A DNA stretch of 64,000 bases from Streptococcus porci DSM 23759 (lineage in GTDB: Bacteria > Bacillota > Bacilli > Lactobacillales > Streptococcaceae), in contig NZ_AUIP01000001.1 in the NCBI RefSeq assembly GCF_000423765.1, forward strand, positions 124,001 through 188,000, read 5' to 3'. Within the stretch, counting starts at the first letter, position 1. Each line of letters begins with the position of its first letter. This document shows, piece by piece, positions 35,150 to 44,163 of this stretch. The notes beneath the pieces are model-generated. The model was not told where the DNA came from. It did not search any database and saw only the letters and a list, made by a program, of their open reading frames with translations. A program made the translations under genes and the position numbers.

Positions 35150-36070
35150 ATGAAAATTGTAACCATAAAAGACCACCATGATTTGGTGGCAAGCCAACCC
35201 ACACCCACGGTTTTGGTCTTGGGCTATTTTGACGGGCTTCATTTGGGGCATAAAGCCCTCTTTGATAAGGCAAAAAAAATAGCAGAGCAGAAAAAAATCT
35301 CCATTAGTGTTTTAACCTTTTATGAATCACCAAAACTGACCTTTGCACGCTTTACCCCTGATCTCTTGCTCCATCTGACTTATCCCGAAAAGCGCTATGC
35401 AAAATTTGAAGAATACGGGGTTGATATACTGTATTTGACTAATTTCACTAGCGATTTTGCCAAGACTTCCTCAGATGATTTTATTCGTCACTATGTTGAA
35501 AAATTGCAAGCGCAAGACATAGTAGTTGGTTTTGACTATCAATTTGGCCATAACAAAACAGACAGTGACTACCTAGCTCGAAATACTAAAGCAACGGTTC
35601 ATACGGTAGCAGAGGTTCAACTGCAGGGAGCGAAAATTTCATCCAGCCGTATTCGTGAAGCCATTGTCAATGGCAATATGGAGCTGACGAACCAGTTACT
35701 GGGCTATACCTTTTCAACGCGGGGAATTGTGGTTCATGGAGATGCTCGTGGCCGTACCATCGGTTATCCGACAGCAAATTTAGCTCCTATTGATAGAACC
35801 TACCTGCCCTCAGATGGTGTTTACGTCACTGATGTCTGTGTAAAGGGGCAGCGTTTTCGTGCCATGACCTCAATCGGTCAAAATGTTACCTTTGGTGGAA
35901 CAGAGTTGCGCCTTGAGGCTCACATTTTTGACTTTGAAGGCGAGATCTACGGCGAGGAAATTGAAATTTTTTGGTTGACAAAAATTCGCGAAATGGTGAA
36001 ATTCTCAGGAATCGATGACCTGATTACTCAGCTGGAAAAAGATGAAGAATTTTCAATAAATTGGGCATAA
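35150..36070 (+). CDS. ribF: Bifunctional riboflavin kinase / FAD synthetase
   Basis: Converts riboflavin to FMN and FMN to FAD. 306 residues: an N-terminal nucleotidyl-transferase domain with GYFDGLHLGHK and the ISSSRIR motif, and a C-terminal flavokinase domain beginning GIVVHGDARGRTIGYPTANL, with the catalytic glutamate in LRLEAHIFDF. Two bases after truB, same transcript. Supplies cofactors for flavoproteins in this window (CoaC, Nox). Confidence 0.96.
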   Translation: MKIVTIKDHHDLVASQPTPTVLVLGYFDGLHLGHKALFDKAKKIAEQKKISISVLTFYESPKLTFARFTPDLLLHLTYPEKRYAKFEEYGVDILYLTNFTSDFAKTSSDDFIRHYVEKLQAQDIVVGFDYQFGHNKTDSDYLARNTKATVHTVAEVQLQGAKISSSRIREAIVNGNMELTNQLLGYTFSTRGIVVHGDARGRTIGYPTANLAPIDRTYLPSDGVYVTDVCVKGQRFRAMTSIGQNVTFGGTELRLEAHIFDFEGEIYGEEIEIFWLTKIREMVKFSGIDDLITQLEKDEEFSINWA

Positions 36071-36109
36071 ATTATCAAAAAAGTCTAGAAATTTACCCTA
36101 AAATTTTGT

Positions 36110-36115
36110 ATAATA
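36110..36115 (+). promoter_or_regulatory. -10 box of the spx gene
   Basis: Perfect TATAAT, 35 nt before the start. No clear -35. Confidence 0.5.
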
Positions 36116-36150
36116 TGGTGTAAAGAGTTAAGGATAGAGGCGGTTTTGAC

Positions 36151-36564
36151 ATGATTACCCTATATTTATCGCCTAGCTGTACCAGTTGTCGTAAAGCGAG
36201 GGCATGGTTATTAAAGCATGACGTTGAGTTTCGCGAACATAACATTATCACAAGTCCTCTGACACGTGAGGAATTGTTAGACATTTTATCTTTTACTGAA
36301 AATGGGACTGAAGATATCATTTCAACACGGTCTAAGGTTTTCCAAAAGCTTAATATTGATGTAGATGAACTTTCTGTCTCTGAATTAATTAAGTTGATTG
36401 CTGAAAATCCTAGTCTTCTTCGTCGTCCTATCATCATGGATAAAAAACGGATGCAGATTGGCTTTAATGAGGATGAAATCCGTGCTTTTTTACCGCGCGA
36501 TTACCGCAAACAAGGGTTGCGACAAGCAACTATTCGGGCAGAAATTGAGGGAAAACATGCATAA
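36151..36564 (+). CDS. spxA: Spx/ArsC-family regulator (SpxA type)
   Basis: 137 residues with a thioredoxin-like ArsC fold. The redox switch CTSC occupies Cys10-Cys13, and [20 protein letters not shown] is the conserved Spx segment. Spx proteins bind the alpha subunit of RNA polymerase and reprogram transcription under oxidative stress. RPI is present as in SpxA. Streptococci usually carry two paralogues; which one this is cannot be told here. Overlaps the UPF0223 gene by 8 nt. Confidence 0.9.
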   Translation: MITLYLSPSCTSCRKARAWLLKHDVEFREHNIITSPLTREELLDILSFTENGTEDIISTRSKVFQKLNIDVDELSVSELIKLIAENPSLLRRPIIMDKKRMQIGFNEDEIRAFLPRDYRKQGLRQATIRAEIEGKHA

Positions 36565-36835
36565 GAGTTATTCTTATCCACTTGATTTGACTTGGAGCAC
36601 TGATGAACTAACTTCAGTGCTCTCTTTTTTGAACCAAGTAGAATTAGCCTACGAGGCTAAGGTAGAAGCTGAAAAATTACTGGAAAGCTATGCCATTTTC
36701 AAAAATATTGTCAAAAGCAAGTCACAAGAAAAACAAATTGACCGCGAATTTGAGGCTAGCAGTGGCTACTCGACTTATCGGGCGGTACAGGCTGCAAAGA
36801 GCAAAGGGAAGGGCGTGATTTCACTTGGAAAATAA
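36557..36835 (+). CDS. UPF0223 family protein
   Basis: 92 residues. [20 protein letters not shown] and the C-terminal [19 protein letters not shown] are diagnostic of UPF0223 (YktA type), small helical proteins of unknown function. Start follows GAGG and overlaps spx; its end overlaps the inositol-phosphatase gene by 11 nt. Confidence 0.88.
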   Translation: MHKSYSYPLDLTWSTDELTSVLSFLNQVELAYEAKVEAEKLLESYAIFKNIVKSKSQEKQIDREFEASSGYSTYRAVQAAKSKGKGVISLGK

Positions 36836-37592
36836 GTTTTCCTTTGCACAAACTTTGATAAAAAAAGCTGGTGCATTGGCTATTCAGCAAATGAATCAAG
36901 TTTTTGACGTGACAGTAAAAACTCGCCAAGATGATATAGTGACTTCGGTTGACACGACTATCCAGACTTTTTTGATTCAACAGATTAAAGACAAGTACCC
37001 AGAAGATTGTTTTTTAGCAGAGGAGGAGAGCTGTCAGTCCCCTCTTTCAGAAGGGCGTATTTGGGTAATTGATCCCATTGATGGTACCTTAAACTTTGTG
37101 ACGCAGAAATCTGATTTTGCCATCATGCTTTCCTATTTTGAAAATGGCGTGGGACAGTTTGGATTGATTTATGATGTCATGGCTGATAAACTCTACTCAG
37201 GAGGTGGCATTTTTCCAGTCACTTGCAATGGTGAGAAACTCTCAGCCTTCGATGGTCGGCCGCTTAATCAATCTATTGTAGCTTGTAATACTGGAATGCT
37301 CCTGAAAAATAGTCACAATGTGGCAGAGTTACTCAAAAATGTTTTAGGTATCAGAAACTACGGTTGTGCTGGGCTCAGTATGGCAAAGGTTCTGACCAAT
37401 CAACTCTGGGCTTATTTTTCAAATGTCTACCCTTGGGACTATGTAGCTGCTAGTATTATGGGCAAGTCATTGGGTTATGAATTGATGAGTTTAGATGGAC
37501 GAGATGTTGATTTTAAGAGCCGTCAAATGGTCGTCTTTTTCCCAAGTCAGTATAAAACAGAACTTCAGTCACAATTAAGTTCAAAAGAATGA
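36825..37592 (+). CDS. Inositol monophosphatase family protein
   Basis: 255 residues. Metal-binding EEES and [13 protein letters not shown] (motif DPIDGT), plus the C-terminal PWDYVAAS motif, give a complete active site of the IMPase/SuhB/CysQ superfamily. Likely a sugar-phosphate or nucleotide phosphatase. The best start is a TTG 10 nt inside the end of UPF0223, preceded at a distance by AAGGG; the family N-terminus supports it. A terminator follows. Confidence 0.85.
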   Translation: MENKFSFAQTLIKKAGALAIQQMNQVFDVTVKTRQDDIVTSVDTTIQTFLIQQIKDKYPEDCFLAEEESCQSPLSEGRIWVIDPIDGTLNFVTQKSDFAIMLSYFENGVGQFGLIYDVMADKLYSGGGIFPVTCNGEKLSAFDGRPLNQSIVACNTGMLLKNSHNVAELLKNVLGIRNYGCAGLSMAKVLTNQLWAYFSNVYPWDYVAASIMGKSLGYELMSLDGRDVDFKSRQMVVFFPSQYKTELQSQLSSKE

Positions 37593-37622
37593 AACTGAAC
37601 CTTTGGCAGTTTCATTTTTTTT
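37589..37622 (+). terminator. Terminator after the inositol-phosphatase gene
   Basis: ATGAAACTG (37589-37597) and CAGTTTCAT (37607-37615), perfect 9-bp arms, then a T-run. Confidence 0.88.
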
Positions 37623-37649
37623 GCTTAAATATACTGATTTTAGTATAAT
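37621..37649 (+). promoter_or_regulatory. rsmF promoter, leaderless type
   Basis: TTGCTT (37621-37626), 17-nt spacer, TATAAT (37644-37649), then 6 nt and ATG. No ribosome binding site is possible in a transcript that starts at the ATG. Confidence 0.72.
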
Positions 37650-37655
37650 AGTAGC

Positions 37656-38963
37656 ATGTATTTACCTGAAAAATTTATCGAAAAATATGGCTACCTCTTG
37701 GGGGATGAGGTTGATGAGTTTTTGGCAACATTTGAGAGGGATCCTGTTTCAGCTTACCGCCTCAACCCGCTCAAGAGCGGTCAAAAAATTTTTTTAGATG
37801 CCATACCTGAGACACCTTGGGGATATTACGGAAAAGTTTCTGGGAAAAGTGCAGAGCATGTCACGGGACTTGTCTATTCCCAAGAACCTGCTGCTCAGAT
37901 GGTTGGCCAAGTTGCTGCACCCGAAAAAGGCATGCGAGTGCTTGACCTTGCTGCAGCCCCAGGCGGCAAATCTACTCACCTGCTCAGCTATTTGCAAAAT
38001 ACAGGTCTATTGGTCAGCAATGAAATCTCTACCAAGCGCAGTAAGATTTTAGTAGAAAATATCGAACGCTTCGGAGCCAGAAATGTTGTGGTAACTAATG
38101 AGTCTGCAGACCGTTTAGCAAGAGTTTTTGAAGCTTACTTTGATGTCATTGTCTTTGATGGGCCTTGCTCTGGTGAGGGAATGTTCCGTAAGGATCACCA
38201 AGCCACTCAATACTGGCATGAGTCTTACCCAGCAGAATGTGCTGATTTGCAAAAATCTATTCTAAGAGATGCAATGAAGATGCTGACACCAGGCGGACGT
38301 TTGGTTTATTCCACCTGTACTTGGGCACCTGAAGAAAATGAAGAAGTTGTCAAATGGCTACTTGCTGAATATGATATGGAGTTGATTGACATCCCCAAAC
38401 TTAATGGCATGCTTGAGGGGATTGACATGCCTGAGGCGGCTCGCATGTATCCCCACCATTTCAAAGGGGAGGGACAGTTTGTGGCACACCTTCGCGATAG
38501 GCGCAAACCAGAGTCAAAAAAAGTTAAAAGTCCAAAATCAAATCTAACACGCGAGCAAGTGCAACTCTGGCAAGATTTTGCCCAAAAGCATATAAAAATC
38601 CAGTTATCAGGAACTTTGCAAACCTTTGGAGATAATCTTTATCTCTTACCCAAAGAGCTACCTGATATGAAAGGGATAAAAATTGCTCGCAATGGCCTGT
38701 TTTTGGGGACCTTCAAGAAGAAGCGTTTTGAACCATCTTTTGCACTGGGGTTAGCTCTTTCACCCGATGATGTAGAACAGTTTGTAAAAATTGATATAGA
38801 ACAGTTTGAGTTTTATGTAGCTGGAAATACCATCAATTTATCTGAAAACTTACCAAATGGGTGGTATCAAGTCGTCATAGAAGGCAATGGCATGGGCTTT
38901 GGTAAGGTTGTCGGAAGAACTTTGAAAAATTACTTTCCCAAAGGTCTACGTTTTAATGTCTAA
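37656..38963 (+). CDS. rsmF: 16S rRNA (cytosine-C5) methyltransferase, RsmF/YebU type
   Basis: 435 residues of the RsmB/NOP2/Sun family. SAM-binding DLAAAPGGKSTHLLSY, motif IV DGPCSGEGMFRK and motif VI STCTWAPEENE carry the two cysteines that form and resolve the covalent intermediate. A C-terminal RNA-binding tail with FPKGLR follows (about 290-435), as in YebU. Predicted to methylate C1407 or a nearby cytosine in 16S rRNA. Apparently leaderless. Confidence 0.9.
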   Translation: MYLPEKFIEKYGYLLGDEVDEFLATFERDPVSAYRLNPLKSGQKIFLDAIPETPWGYYGKVSGKSAEHVTGLVYSQEPAAQMVGQVAAPEKGMRVLDLAAAPGGKSTHLLSYLQNTGLLVSNEISTKRSKILVENIERFGARNVVVTNESADRLARVFEAYFDVIVFDGPCSGEGMFRKDHQATQYWHESYPAECADLQKSILRDAMKMLTPGGRLVYSTCTWAPEENEEVVKWLLAEYDMELIDIPKLNGMLEGIDMPEAARMYPHHFKGEGQFVAHLRDRRKPESKKVKSPKSNLTREQVQLWQDFAQKHIKIQLSGTLQTFGDNLYLLPKELPDMKGIKIARNGLFLGTFKKKRFEPSFALGLALSPDDVEQFVKIDIEQFEFYVAGNTINLSENLPNGWYQVVIEGNGMGFGKVVGRTLKNYFPKGLRFNV

Positions 38964-39078
38964 GTGTTATGGAATACAATTTTAAACATTCTTCTGGATA
39001 GCATGACTTTTCATGTGTTATCATGTAATTGGAGCGCAACTCCACAGTTGTTTTCAGAAAAAATGAAAAGGAAAAACA

Positions 39079-39957
39079 ATGACAAATAAGAAAAAATCTA
39101 AGTGGCAAGTCCTTGCCCTAATAGGCTTGTCAAGTGTTACCCTCTCAGCATGTTCTAGCTGGATAGATCGTGGTGAATCTATCACTGCGGTGGGGTCAAC
39201 AGCATTACAACCACTCGTTGAAGCAGCGGCAGATGAATTTGGTTCAACTCATATTGGAAAATCTGTAAATGTCCAAGGTGGTGGTTCTGGTACTGGACTT
39301 TCCCAAGTTCAATCAGGTGCGGTTGATATTGGTAACTCGGATGTGTTTGCTGAGGAGAAGGACGGAATTGACGCGTCAGCCCTTGTTGATCACCAAGTAG
39401 CAGTAGCTGGTTTGGCTGTTATCGTTAATAAAAAAGTCACTGTTGATAATTTGACGACAGAGCAACTGCGTCAGATTTTTACTGGCGAAATTTCCAACTG
39501 GAAAGAAGTGGGTGGAGATGATTTGGAAATCACCATCATCAACCGTGCAGCCTCGTCAGGTTCTCGCGCAACTTTTGATGACGTCATTATGGGTGGTCAA
39601 TCAGCCAAGCAGAGTCAGGAACAAGATTCCAATGGTATGGTTAAATCGATTGTAGCGCAGACGCCTGGAGCAATTTCTTACCTAGCTTTTGCTTATATGG
39701 ATGACTCTGCCAGCACCTTAAAATTAAATGGCTTTGCCCCAACACCTGAAAATGTGTCAACCAATGATTGGCCAATTTGGTCCTATGAACACATGTACAC
39801 CAATGGTGATGCGACTAATCTGACCAAAGAATTTTTGGATTACATGGTTTCAAATGAGGTTCAAGAAGGTATTGTTGAAAGTATGGGCTATATTTCTATC
39901 AATGATATGAAAGTTACCAAATCAGCAGATGGTGTTGTTACGGAGAAGGAGGACTGA
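39079..39957 (+). CDS. pstS: Phosphate ABC transporter substrate-binding lipoprotein
   Basis: 292 residues. Signal peptide with basic KKKSKWQVL, a hydrophobic core and lipobox LSAC (Cys25), so lipid-anchored outside the membrane. Phosphate-binding loops [19 protein letters not shown] and [10 protein letters not shown] are all present. First gene of pstS-C-A-B-B-phoU. AAAGGAAAAA precedes the start. Expected to be induced by low phosphate, but I cannot point to a convincing Pho box in the 115 nt upstream. Confidence 0.96.
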   Translation: MTNKKKSKWQVLALIGLSSVTLSACSSWIDRGESITAVGSTALQPLVEAAADEFGSTHIGKSVNVQGGGSGTGLSQVQSGAVDIGNSDVFAEEKDGIDASALVDHQVAVAGLAVIVNKKVTVDNLTTEQLRQIFTGEISNWKEVGGDDLEITIINRAASSGSRATFDDVIMGGQSAKQSQEQDSNGMVKSIVAQTPGAISYLAFAYMDDSASTLKLNGFAPTPENVSTNDWPIWSYEHMYTNGDATNLTKEFLDYMVSNEVQEGIVESMGYISINDMKVTKSADGVVTEKED

Positions 39958-39958
39958 T

Positions 39959-40876
39959 ATGAAAAATGAAGAATTAGCCAAAAAACTCTTGTCGCCTTCA
40001 AAAAATTCACGATTAGAAAAATTTGGTCGAACCATCACCTTCATGTGCTTGGCTCTGATTGTTTTCATCGTTGCTATGATATTGATTTTTGTAGCACAAA
40101 AAGGGTTGTCAACATTCTTCGTTGACGGGGTGAGTTTGTCAACCTTCCTTTTTAGTGGTACTTGGAATCCAAGCCAAGATGAATTTGGAGCTCTGCCTAT
40201 GATTATGGGTTCATTCATCGTTACCATTTTGTCAGCCTTGATTGCAACACCATTTGCCATTGGAGCGGCCGTTTTCATGACTGAAATTTCGCCAAAATAT
40301 GGTGCCAAAATCCTGCAACCAGCTGTTGAACTTTTGGTAGGTATTCCATCGGTTGTTTATGGTTTTATCGGTCTTCAAGTGGTTGTACCTTTTGTACGTT
40401 CACTCTTTGGTGGTACTGGTTTTGGTATCCTGTCAGGGGTTTTTGTTCTCTTTGTTATGATTTTACCGACAGTAACCTTTATGACAACAGACACCCTTCG
40501 CGCGGTGCCTCGTCACTATCGTGAAGCCAGTCTTGCTATGGGAGCCACTAGATGGCAAACTATCTGGCGTGTGACCTTAAATGCTGCTCGTCCAGGTATC
40601 TTTACTGCCGTCATCTTCGGAATGGCACGTGCCTTTGGTGAAGCTCTGGCTATTCAAATGGTGGTAGGTAACTCAGCTGTTATTCCAACGTCGCTAACAA
40701 CACCAGCCGCGACTCTTACCTCTGTCCTTACCATGGGAATCGGTAATACAGTCATGGGAACTGTTCAAAATAATGTTCTTTGGTCACTGGCTTTGGTCTT
40801 GCTCCTCATGAGCCTTGCCTTTAATATGTTAGTTAAATTTATTACGAGAGAGAGAAAGAGAAATTATGCACGCTAA
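39959..40876 (+). CDS. pstC: Phosphate ABC transporter permease
   Basis: 305 residues with six membrane helices and the EAA loop REASLAMGATRWQTIWRVTL for contact with PstB. AAGGAGG 6 nt before this ATG selects it over upstream codons. One base after the pstS stop. Partner of PstA in the membrane channel. Confidence 0.95.
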   Translation: MKNEELAKKLLSPSKNSRLEKFGRTITFMCLALIVFIVAMILIFVAQKGLSTFFVDGVSLSTFLFSGTWNPSQDEFGALPMIMGSFIVTILSALIATPFAIGAAVFMTEISPKYGAKILQPAVELLVGIPSVVYGFIGLQVVVPFVRSLFGGTGFGILSGVFVLFVMILPTVTFMTTDTLRAVPRHYREASLAMGATRWQTIWRVTLNAARPGIFTAVIFGMARAFGEALAIQMVVGNSAVIPTSLTTPAATLTSVLTMGIGNTVMGTVQNNVLWSLALVLLLMSLAFNMLVKFITRERKRNYAR

Positions 40877-41753
40877 AAAAATGGATAAATTAGCGACAGG
40901 TGTTCTTTATGCCATTGCTGGTATCATCGTCACCATTCTGGCGTCGCTCATTCTTTACATCTTGCTCCGCGGTGTTCCTCATATCTCATGGGACTTCCTG
41001 ACTGGCAAGTCATCATCTTATAAGGCTGGTGGTGGTATAGGGATTCAGCTTTACAATTCTTTCTTCCTATTGGTTATCACACTGATTATTTCAGTGCCAT
41101 TGTCTATGGGAGCTGGGATTTATCTTGCTGAGTACGCTAAAAAGGGACGCTTGACAAATTTCATTCGTACTTGTATTGAGATTTTGTCGTCACTTCCATC
41201 AGTGGTTGTCGGTCTCTTTGGTTACTTAATCTTTGTTGTACAGTTTGAGTATGGTTTCTCCATCATCTCAGGTGCCCTTGCCCTTACGGTCTTTAATCTT
41301 CCCCAGATGACTCGTACGGTGGAAGATAGCTTGCGTACGGTCCATCACACGCAACGTGAAGCTGGTCTAGCTCTTGGTATTTCACGCTGGGAAACTGTTG
41401 CTCACGTTGTAATTCCCGAAGCTTTACCAGGTATCGTTACAGGTATTGTACTTGCTTCTGGGCGCATTTTTGGTGAGGCAGCAGCCCTGATATACACAGC
41501 AGGTCAGTCAGCGCCAGCTATGGACTGGAGCAACTGGAATCCGCTTAGTGTATCAAGTCCAATTTCACCATTTCGCCAAGCAGAAACACTAGCTGTTCAT
41601 ATCTGGAAAGTCAATTCAGAAGGAACCATTCCTGATGGAACACTTGTATCGGCGGGTTCAGCTGCAGTGCTCTTGATTTTCATCTTGATTTTCAACCTGG
41701 CTGCACGTCGTCTTGGAAAATTCCTCCATGCAAAATTGACCTCTGCTGAATAA
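40866..41753 (+). CDS. pstA: Phosphate ABC transporter permease
   Basis: 295 residues, six membrane helices, EAA loop REAGLALGISRWETVAHVVI. SLPSVVVGLFGYL and IFGEAAALIYTAG match PstA. Overlaps the end of pstC by 11 nt. A second ATG 15 nt downstream is possible. Confidence 0.95.
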   Translation: MHAKKMDKLATGVLYAIAGIIVTILASLILYILLRGVPHISWDFLTGKSSSYKAGGGIGIQLYNSFFLLVITLIISVPLSMGAGIYLAEYAKKGRLTNFIRTCIEILSSLPSVVVGLFGYLIFVVQFEYGFSIISGALALTVFNLPQMTRTVEDSLRTVHHTQREAGLALGISRWETVAHVVIPEALPGIVTGIVLASGRIFGEAAALIYTAGQSAPAMDWSNWNPLSVSSPISPFRQAETLAVHIWKVNSEGTIPDGTLVSAGSAAVLLIFILIFNLAARRLGKFLHAKLTSAE

Positions 41754-41764
41754 AAGGAGATTAC

Positions 41765-42568
41765 ATGACAGAATACAATTGGGATGAACGCCATATCATG
41801 ACCTTCCCAGAAGAAAAGACTATCCTTGCGACCAAAGACCTTCACGTTTATTATGGTCAAAAGGAAGCTATCAAGGGAATTGATATGCAGTTCGAGAAAA
41901 ATAAAATTACGGCTCTTATCGGCCCATCAGGGTGTGGAAAATCAACTTTTCTCCGAAGCCTTAATCGTATGAATGACACTATAGATATCGCAAAGGTAAC
42001 AGGCGAAATTATGTATCAAGGGATTGACGTAAACGCGCCGGAAATCAATGTTTATGAGATGCGTAAGCACATCGGTATGGTTTTCCAACGTCCAAATCCT
42101 TTTGCAAAATCTATCTACAATAACATCACCTTTGCTCATGAACGTGCTGGTCTACGCGATAAGAAAGTCCTTGATGAAATCGTTGAAACTTCTTTAAAAC
42201 AAGCTGCGCTTTGGGATCAAGTTAAAGATAAATTACATAAGTCTGCTTTCACACTCTCAGGTGGTCAGCAGCAGAAGCTCTGTATTGCTCGAGCAATTGC
42301 GGTTAAACCGGATATTTTGCTCATGGATGAACCAGCGTCTAACCTTGATCCGATTGCAACAATGCAGCTAGAGGAGACTATGTTTGATCTTAAAGAGAAT
42401 TACTCTATCATTATCGTGACTCACAACATGCAGCAGGCTGCTCGTGCTAGTGATTACACCGCTTTCTTCTATCTGGGAGATTTGATTGAGTATGATAAAA
42501 CTAAAAACATCTTCCAGAATGCGACTCTCAAATCGACCAACGACTATGTTACAGGACACTTTGGATAG
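41765..42568 (+). CDS. pstB: Phosphate ABC transporter ATP-binding protein 1
   Basis: 267 residues: Walker A GPSGCGKST, signature LSGGQQQKL, Walker B ILLMDEPASNLDP, switch histidine in IVTHNMQQA. The N-terminal extension of about 20 residues is longer than in the next copy. AAGGAG precedes the start. The first of two adjacent, divergent pstB paralogues; two copies are common in streptococci. Confidence 0.95.
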   Translation: MTEYNWDERHIMTFPEEKTILATKDLHVYYGQKEAIKGIDMQFEKNKITALIGPSGCGKSTFLRSLNRMNDTIDIAKVTGEIMYQGIDVNAPEINVYEMRKHIGMVFQRPNPFAKSIYNNITFAHERAGLRDKKVLDEIVETSLKQAALWDQVKDKLHKSAFTLSGGQQQKLCIARAIAVKPDILLMDEPASNLDPIATMQLEETMFDLKENYSIIIVTHNMQQAARASDYTAFFYLGDLIEYDKTKNIFQNATLKSTNDYVTGHFG

Positions 42569-42577
42569 GAGAAAATG

Positions 42578-43336
42578 ATGACAGAACCTATATTACAAGT
42601 GAAAGACCTTTCAGTTTATTATAATAAAAAGAAAACCCTGAAGAGTGTTACCATGGATTTTTATCCAAATGAAATTACCGCTCTGATTGGACCGTCTGGA
42701 TCAGGAAAGTCAACACTCCTTCGTGCCATCAATCGCATGGGCGATCTTAACCCTGAGTGGACTTTAACTGGCTCAATCATCTATAATGGTCACAACATTT
42801 ATAGCCCGCGTACCGATGCAGTTGAGCTTCGTAAGGAAATCGGCATGGTTTTCCAACAACCTAATCCCTTTCCTATGTCAATCTACGAAAATGTAGTTTA
42901 CGGTCTTCGTCTAAAGGGGGTTAAGGATAGAGCGGTGCTGGATGAAGCAGTTGAGAAATCACTGATTGGATCCTCTATCTGGGATGAGGTCAAGGATAGA
43001 CTTCATGATTCAGCCCTAGGACTTTCAGGCGGACAGCAGCAACGCGTCTGTATTGCTCGCGTGCTAGCGAATAGTCCTAAGATACTTCTGATGGACGAAC
43101 CAACATCTGCACTTGATCCAATCTCTGCCGGAAAAATTGAGGACACTCTCTACGAGCTGAAGAAAAACTATACTTTGCTTCTTGTGACGCGTTCAATGCA
43201 GCAAGCTTCTCGTATCTCAGATCGAACAGGTTTCTTCTTAGATGGTAGCTTGATTGAATATAACAAGACTAAAGAAATGTTCCTTAGTCCAGCAAATAAA
43301 GAAACTGAAGACTACATTACCGGTAAATTCGGTTAA
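42578..43336 (+). CDS. pstB: Phosphate ABC transporter ATP-binding protein 2
   Basis: 252 residues: Walker [10 protein letters not shown], signature LSGGQQQRV, Walker [14 protein letters not shown]. The switch region reads [10 protein letters not shown], so the usual histidine is Arg; this could lower ATPase activity. AGGAG lies 6 nt before this ATG (3 nt before another ATG one codon earlier). May form a mixed dimer with the first copy. Confidence 0.94.
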   Translation: MTEPILQVKDLSVYYNKKKTLKSVTMDFYPNEITALIGPSGSGKSTLLRAINRMGDLNPEWTLTGSIIYNGHNIYSPRTDAVELRKEIGMVFQQPNPFPMSIYENVVYGLRLKGVKDRAVLDEAVEKSLIGSSIWDEVKDRLHDSALGLSGGQQQRVCIARVLANSPKILLMDEPTSALDPISAGKIEDTLYELKKNYTLLLVTRSMQQASRISDRTGFFLDGSLIEYNKTKEMFLSPANKETEDYITGKFG

Positions 43337-43365
43337 ACTTTTACAGTTTATGAAAGGAAAACTAA

Positions 43366-44019
43366 ATGCTACGTGCACAATTTGAAGAAGAATTATCAAA
43401 GCTTCACAATCAATTTTATGCGATGGGAACGGAAGTCTTGGCGCAAATCCACAATGCTGTTCGTGCCTTTGTGACTCACGATCGTGACATGGCTAAAGAA
43501 GTGATTGAAAGCGATGTTGTGGTCAATGAATTCGAGACCAAGCTAGAGAAAAAATCTTTGGAGATGATTGCTCTGCAACAACCCGTTTCAACTGACCTTC
43601 GAAACGTTATCATGGTTCTCAAAGCTTCAAGTGATGTGGAGCGCATGGGAGACCATGCTACTGCTATTGCTAAAGCAACTATTCGCATGAAAGGCGAAGA
43701 ACGTTTGCCAACTGTTGAAGAAGAAATTCGTCAGATGGGGAAAGTTGTAAGACATATGGTTGAGGACGCTCTTGAAGTGTATATGTCTGGTGACGATGAA
43801 AAAGCTTACGAAGTCGCAGCCTCAGATGAAATCATTGATGAGATGTTCAAGAAAATTCAAGCGATGGCAGTTGATGGTATTCGTGAAAATCCCGATACTG
43901 TTTTTGCAGGTAAGGAATACTTCCAAGTCATCATGTATTTGGAACGTATTGGTGATTACGCTAAAAATATCTGTGAGTGGGTCGTGTACCTCAAGACAGG
44001 TAAAATTGTTGAACTCTAA
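43366..44019 (+). CDS. phoU: Phosphate transport system regulatory protein PhoU
   Basis: 217 residues, two three-helix bundles, each with the metal-binding pattern (ERMGDHATAIAKA near residue 90 and ERIGDYAKNICEW near 195). PhoU relays transporter state to the phosphate two-component system and restrains Pst activity. Last gene of the pst operon, followed by a terminator. Confidence 0.95.
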   Translation: MLRAQFEEELSKLHNQFYAMGTEVLAQIHNAVRAFVTHDRDMAKEVIESDVVVNEFETKLEKKSLEMIALQQPVSTDLRNVIMVLKASSDVERMGDHATAIAKATIRMKGEERLPTVEEEIRQMGKVVRHMVEDALEVYMSGDDEKAYEVAASDEIIDEMFKKIQAMAVDGIRENPDTVFAGKEYFQVIMYLERIGDYAKNICEWVVYLKTGKIVEL

Positions 44020-44033
44020 AAAATGTGATATAA

Positions 44034-44060
44034 TGAGTGGGTTAAACCTGCTCATTTTTT
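44034..44060 (+). terminator. Terminator of the pst-phoU operon
   Basis: AATGAGTGGG-ttaaa-CCTGCTCATT with one mismatch, then TTTT. Confidence 0.75.
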
Positions 44061-44090
44061 GTGACAAAATAGAGTAGTTACTATTCAAAA

Positions 44091-44163
44091 ATGAAAGGAG
44101 TGTTCAATGAGCTGGCCTCGTTGAACATGGGAGAAAAATAGTTTACCCTCCCTTATATATATT
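44091..44163 (+). promoter_or_regulatory. pepN leader with micro-ORF and two hairpins
   Basis: AAAGGAG (44094-44100) is placed 6 nt before ATG AGC TGG CCT CGT TGA, a five-codon micro-ORF (MSWPR, 44107-44124). It lies in a hairpin GTTCAATGAG/CTCGTTGAAC (44102-44126). Then GGGAG (44130-44134) can pair with CTCCC (44148-44152). The pepN ATG itself has only AT-rich sequence in front. Confidence 0.5.
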
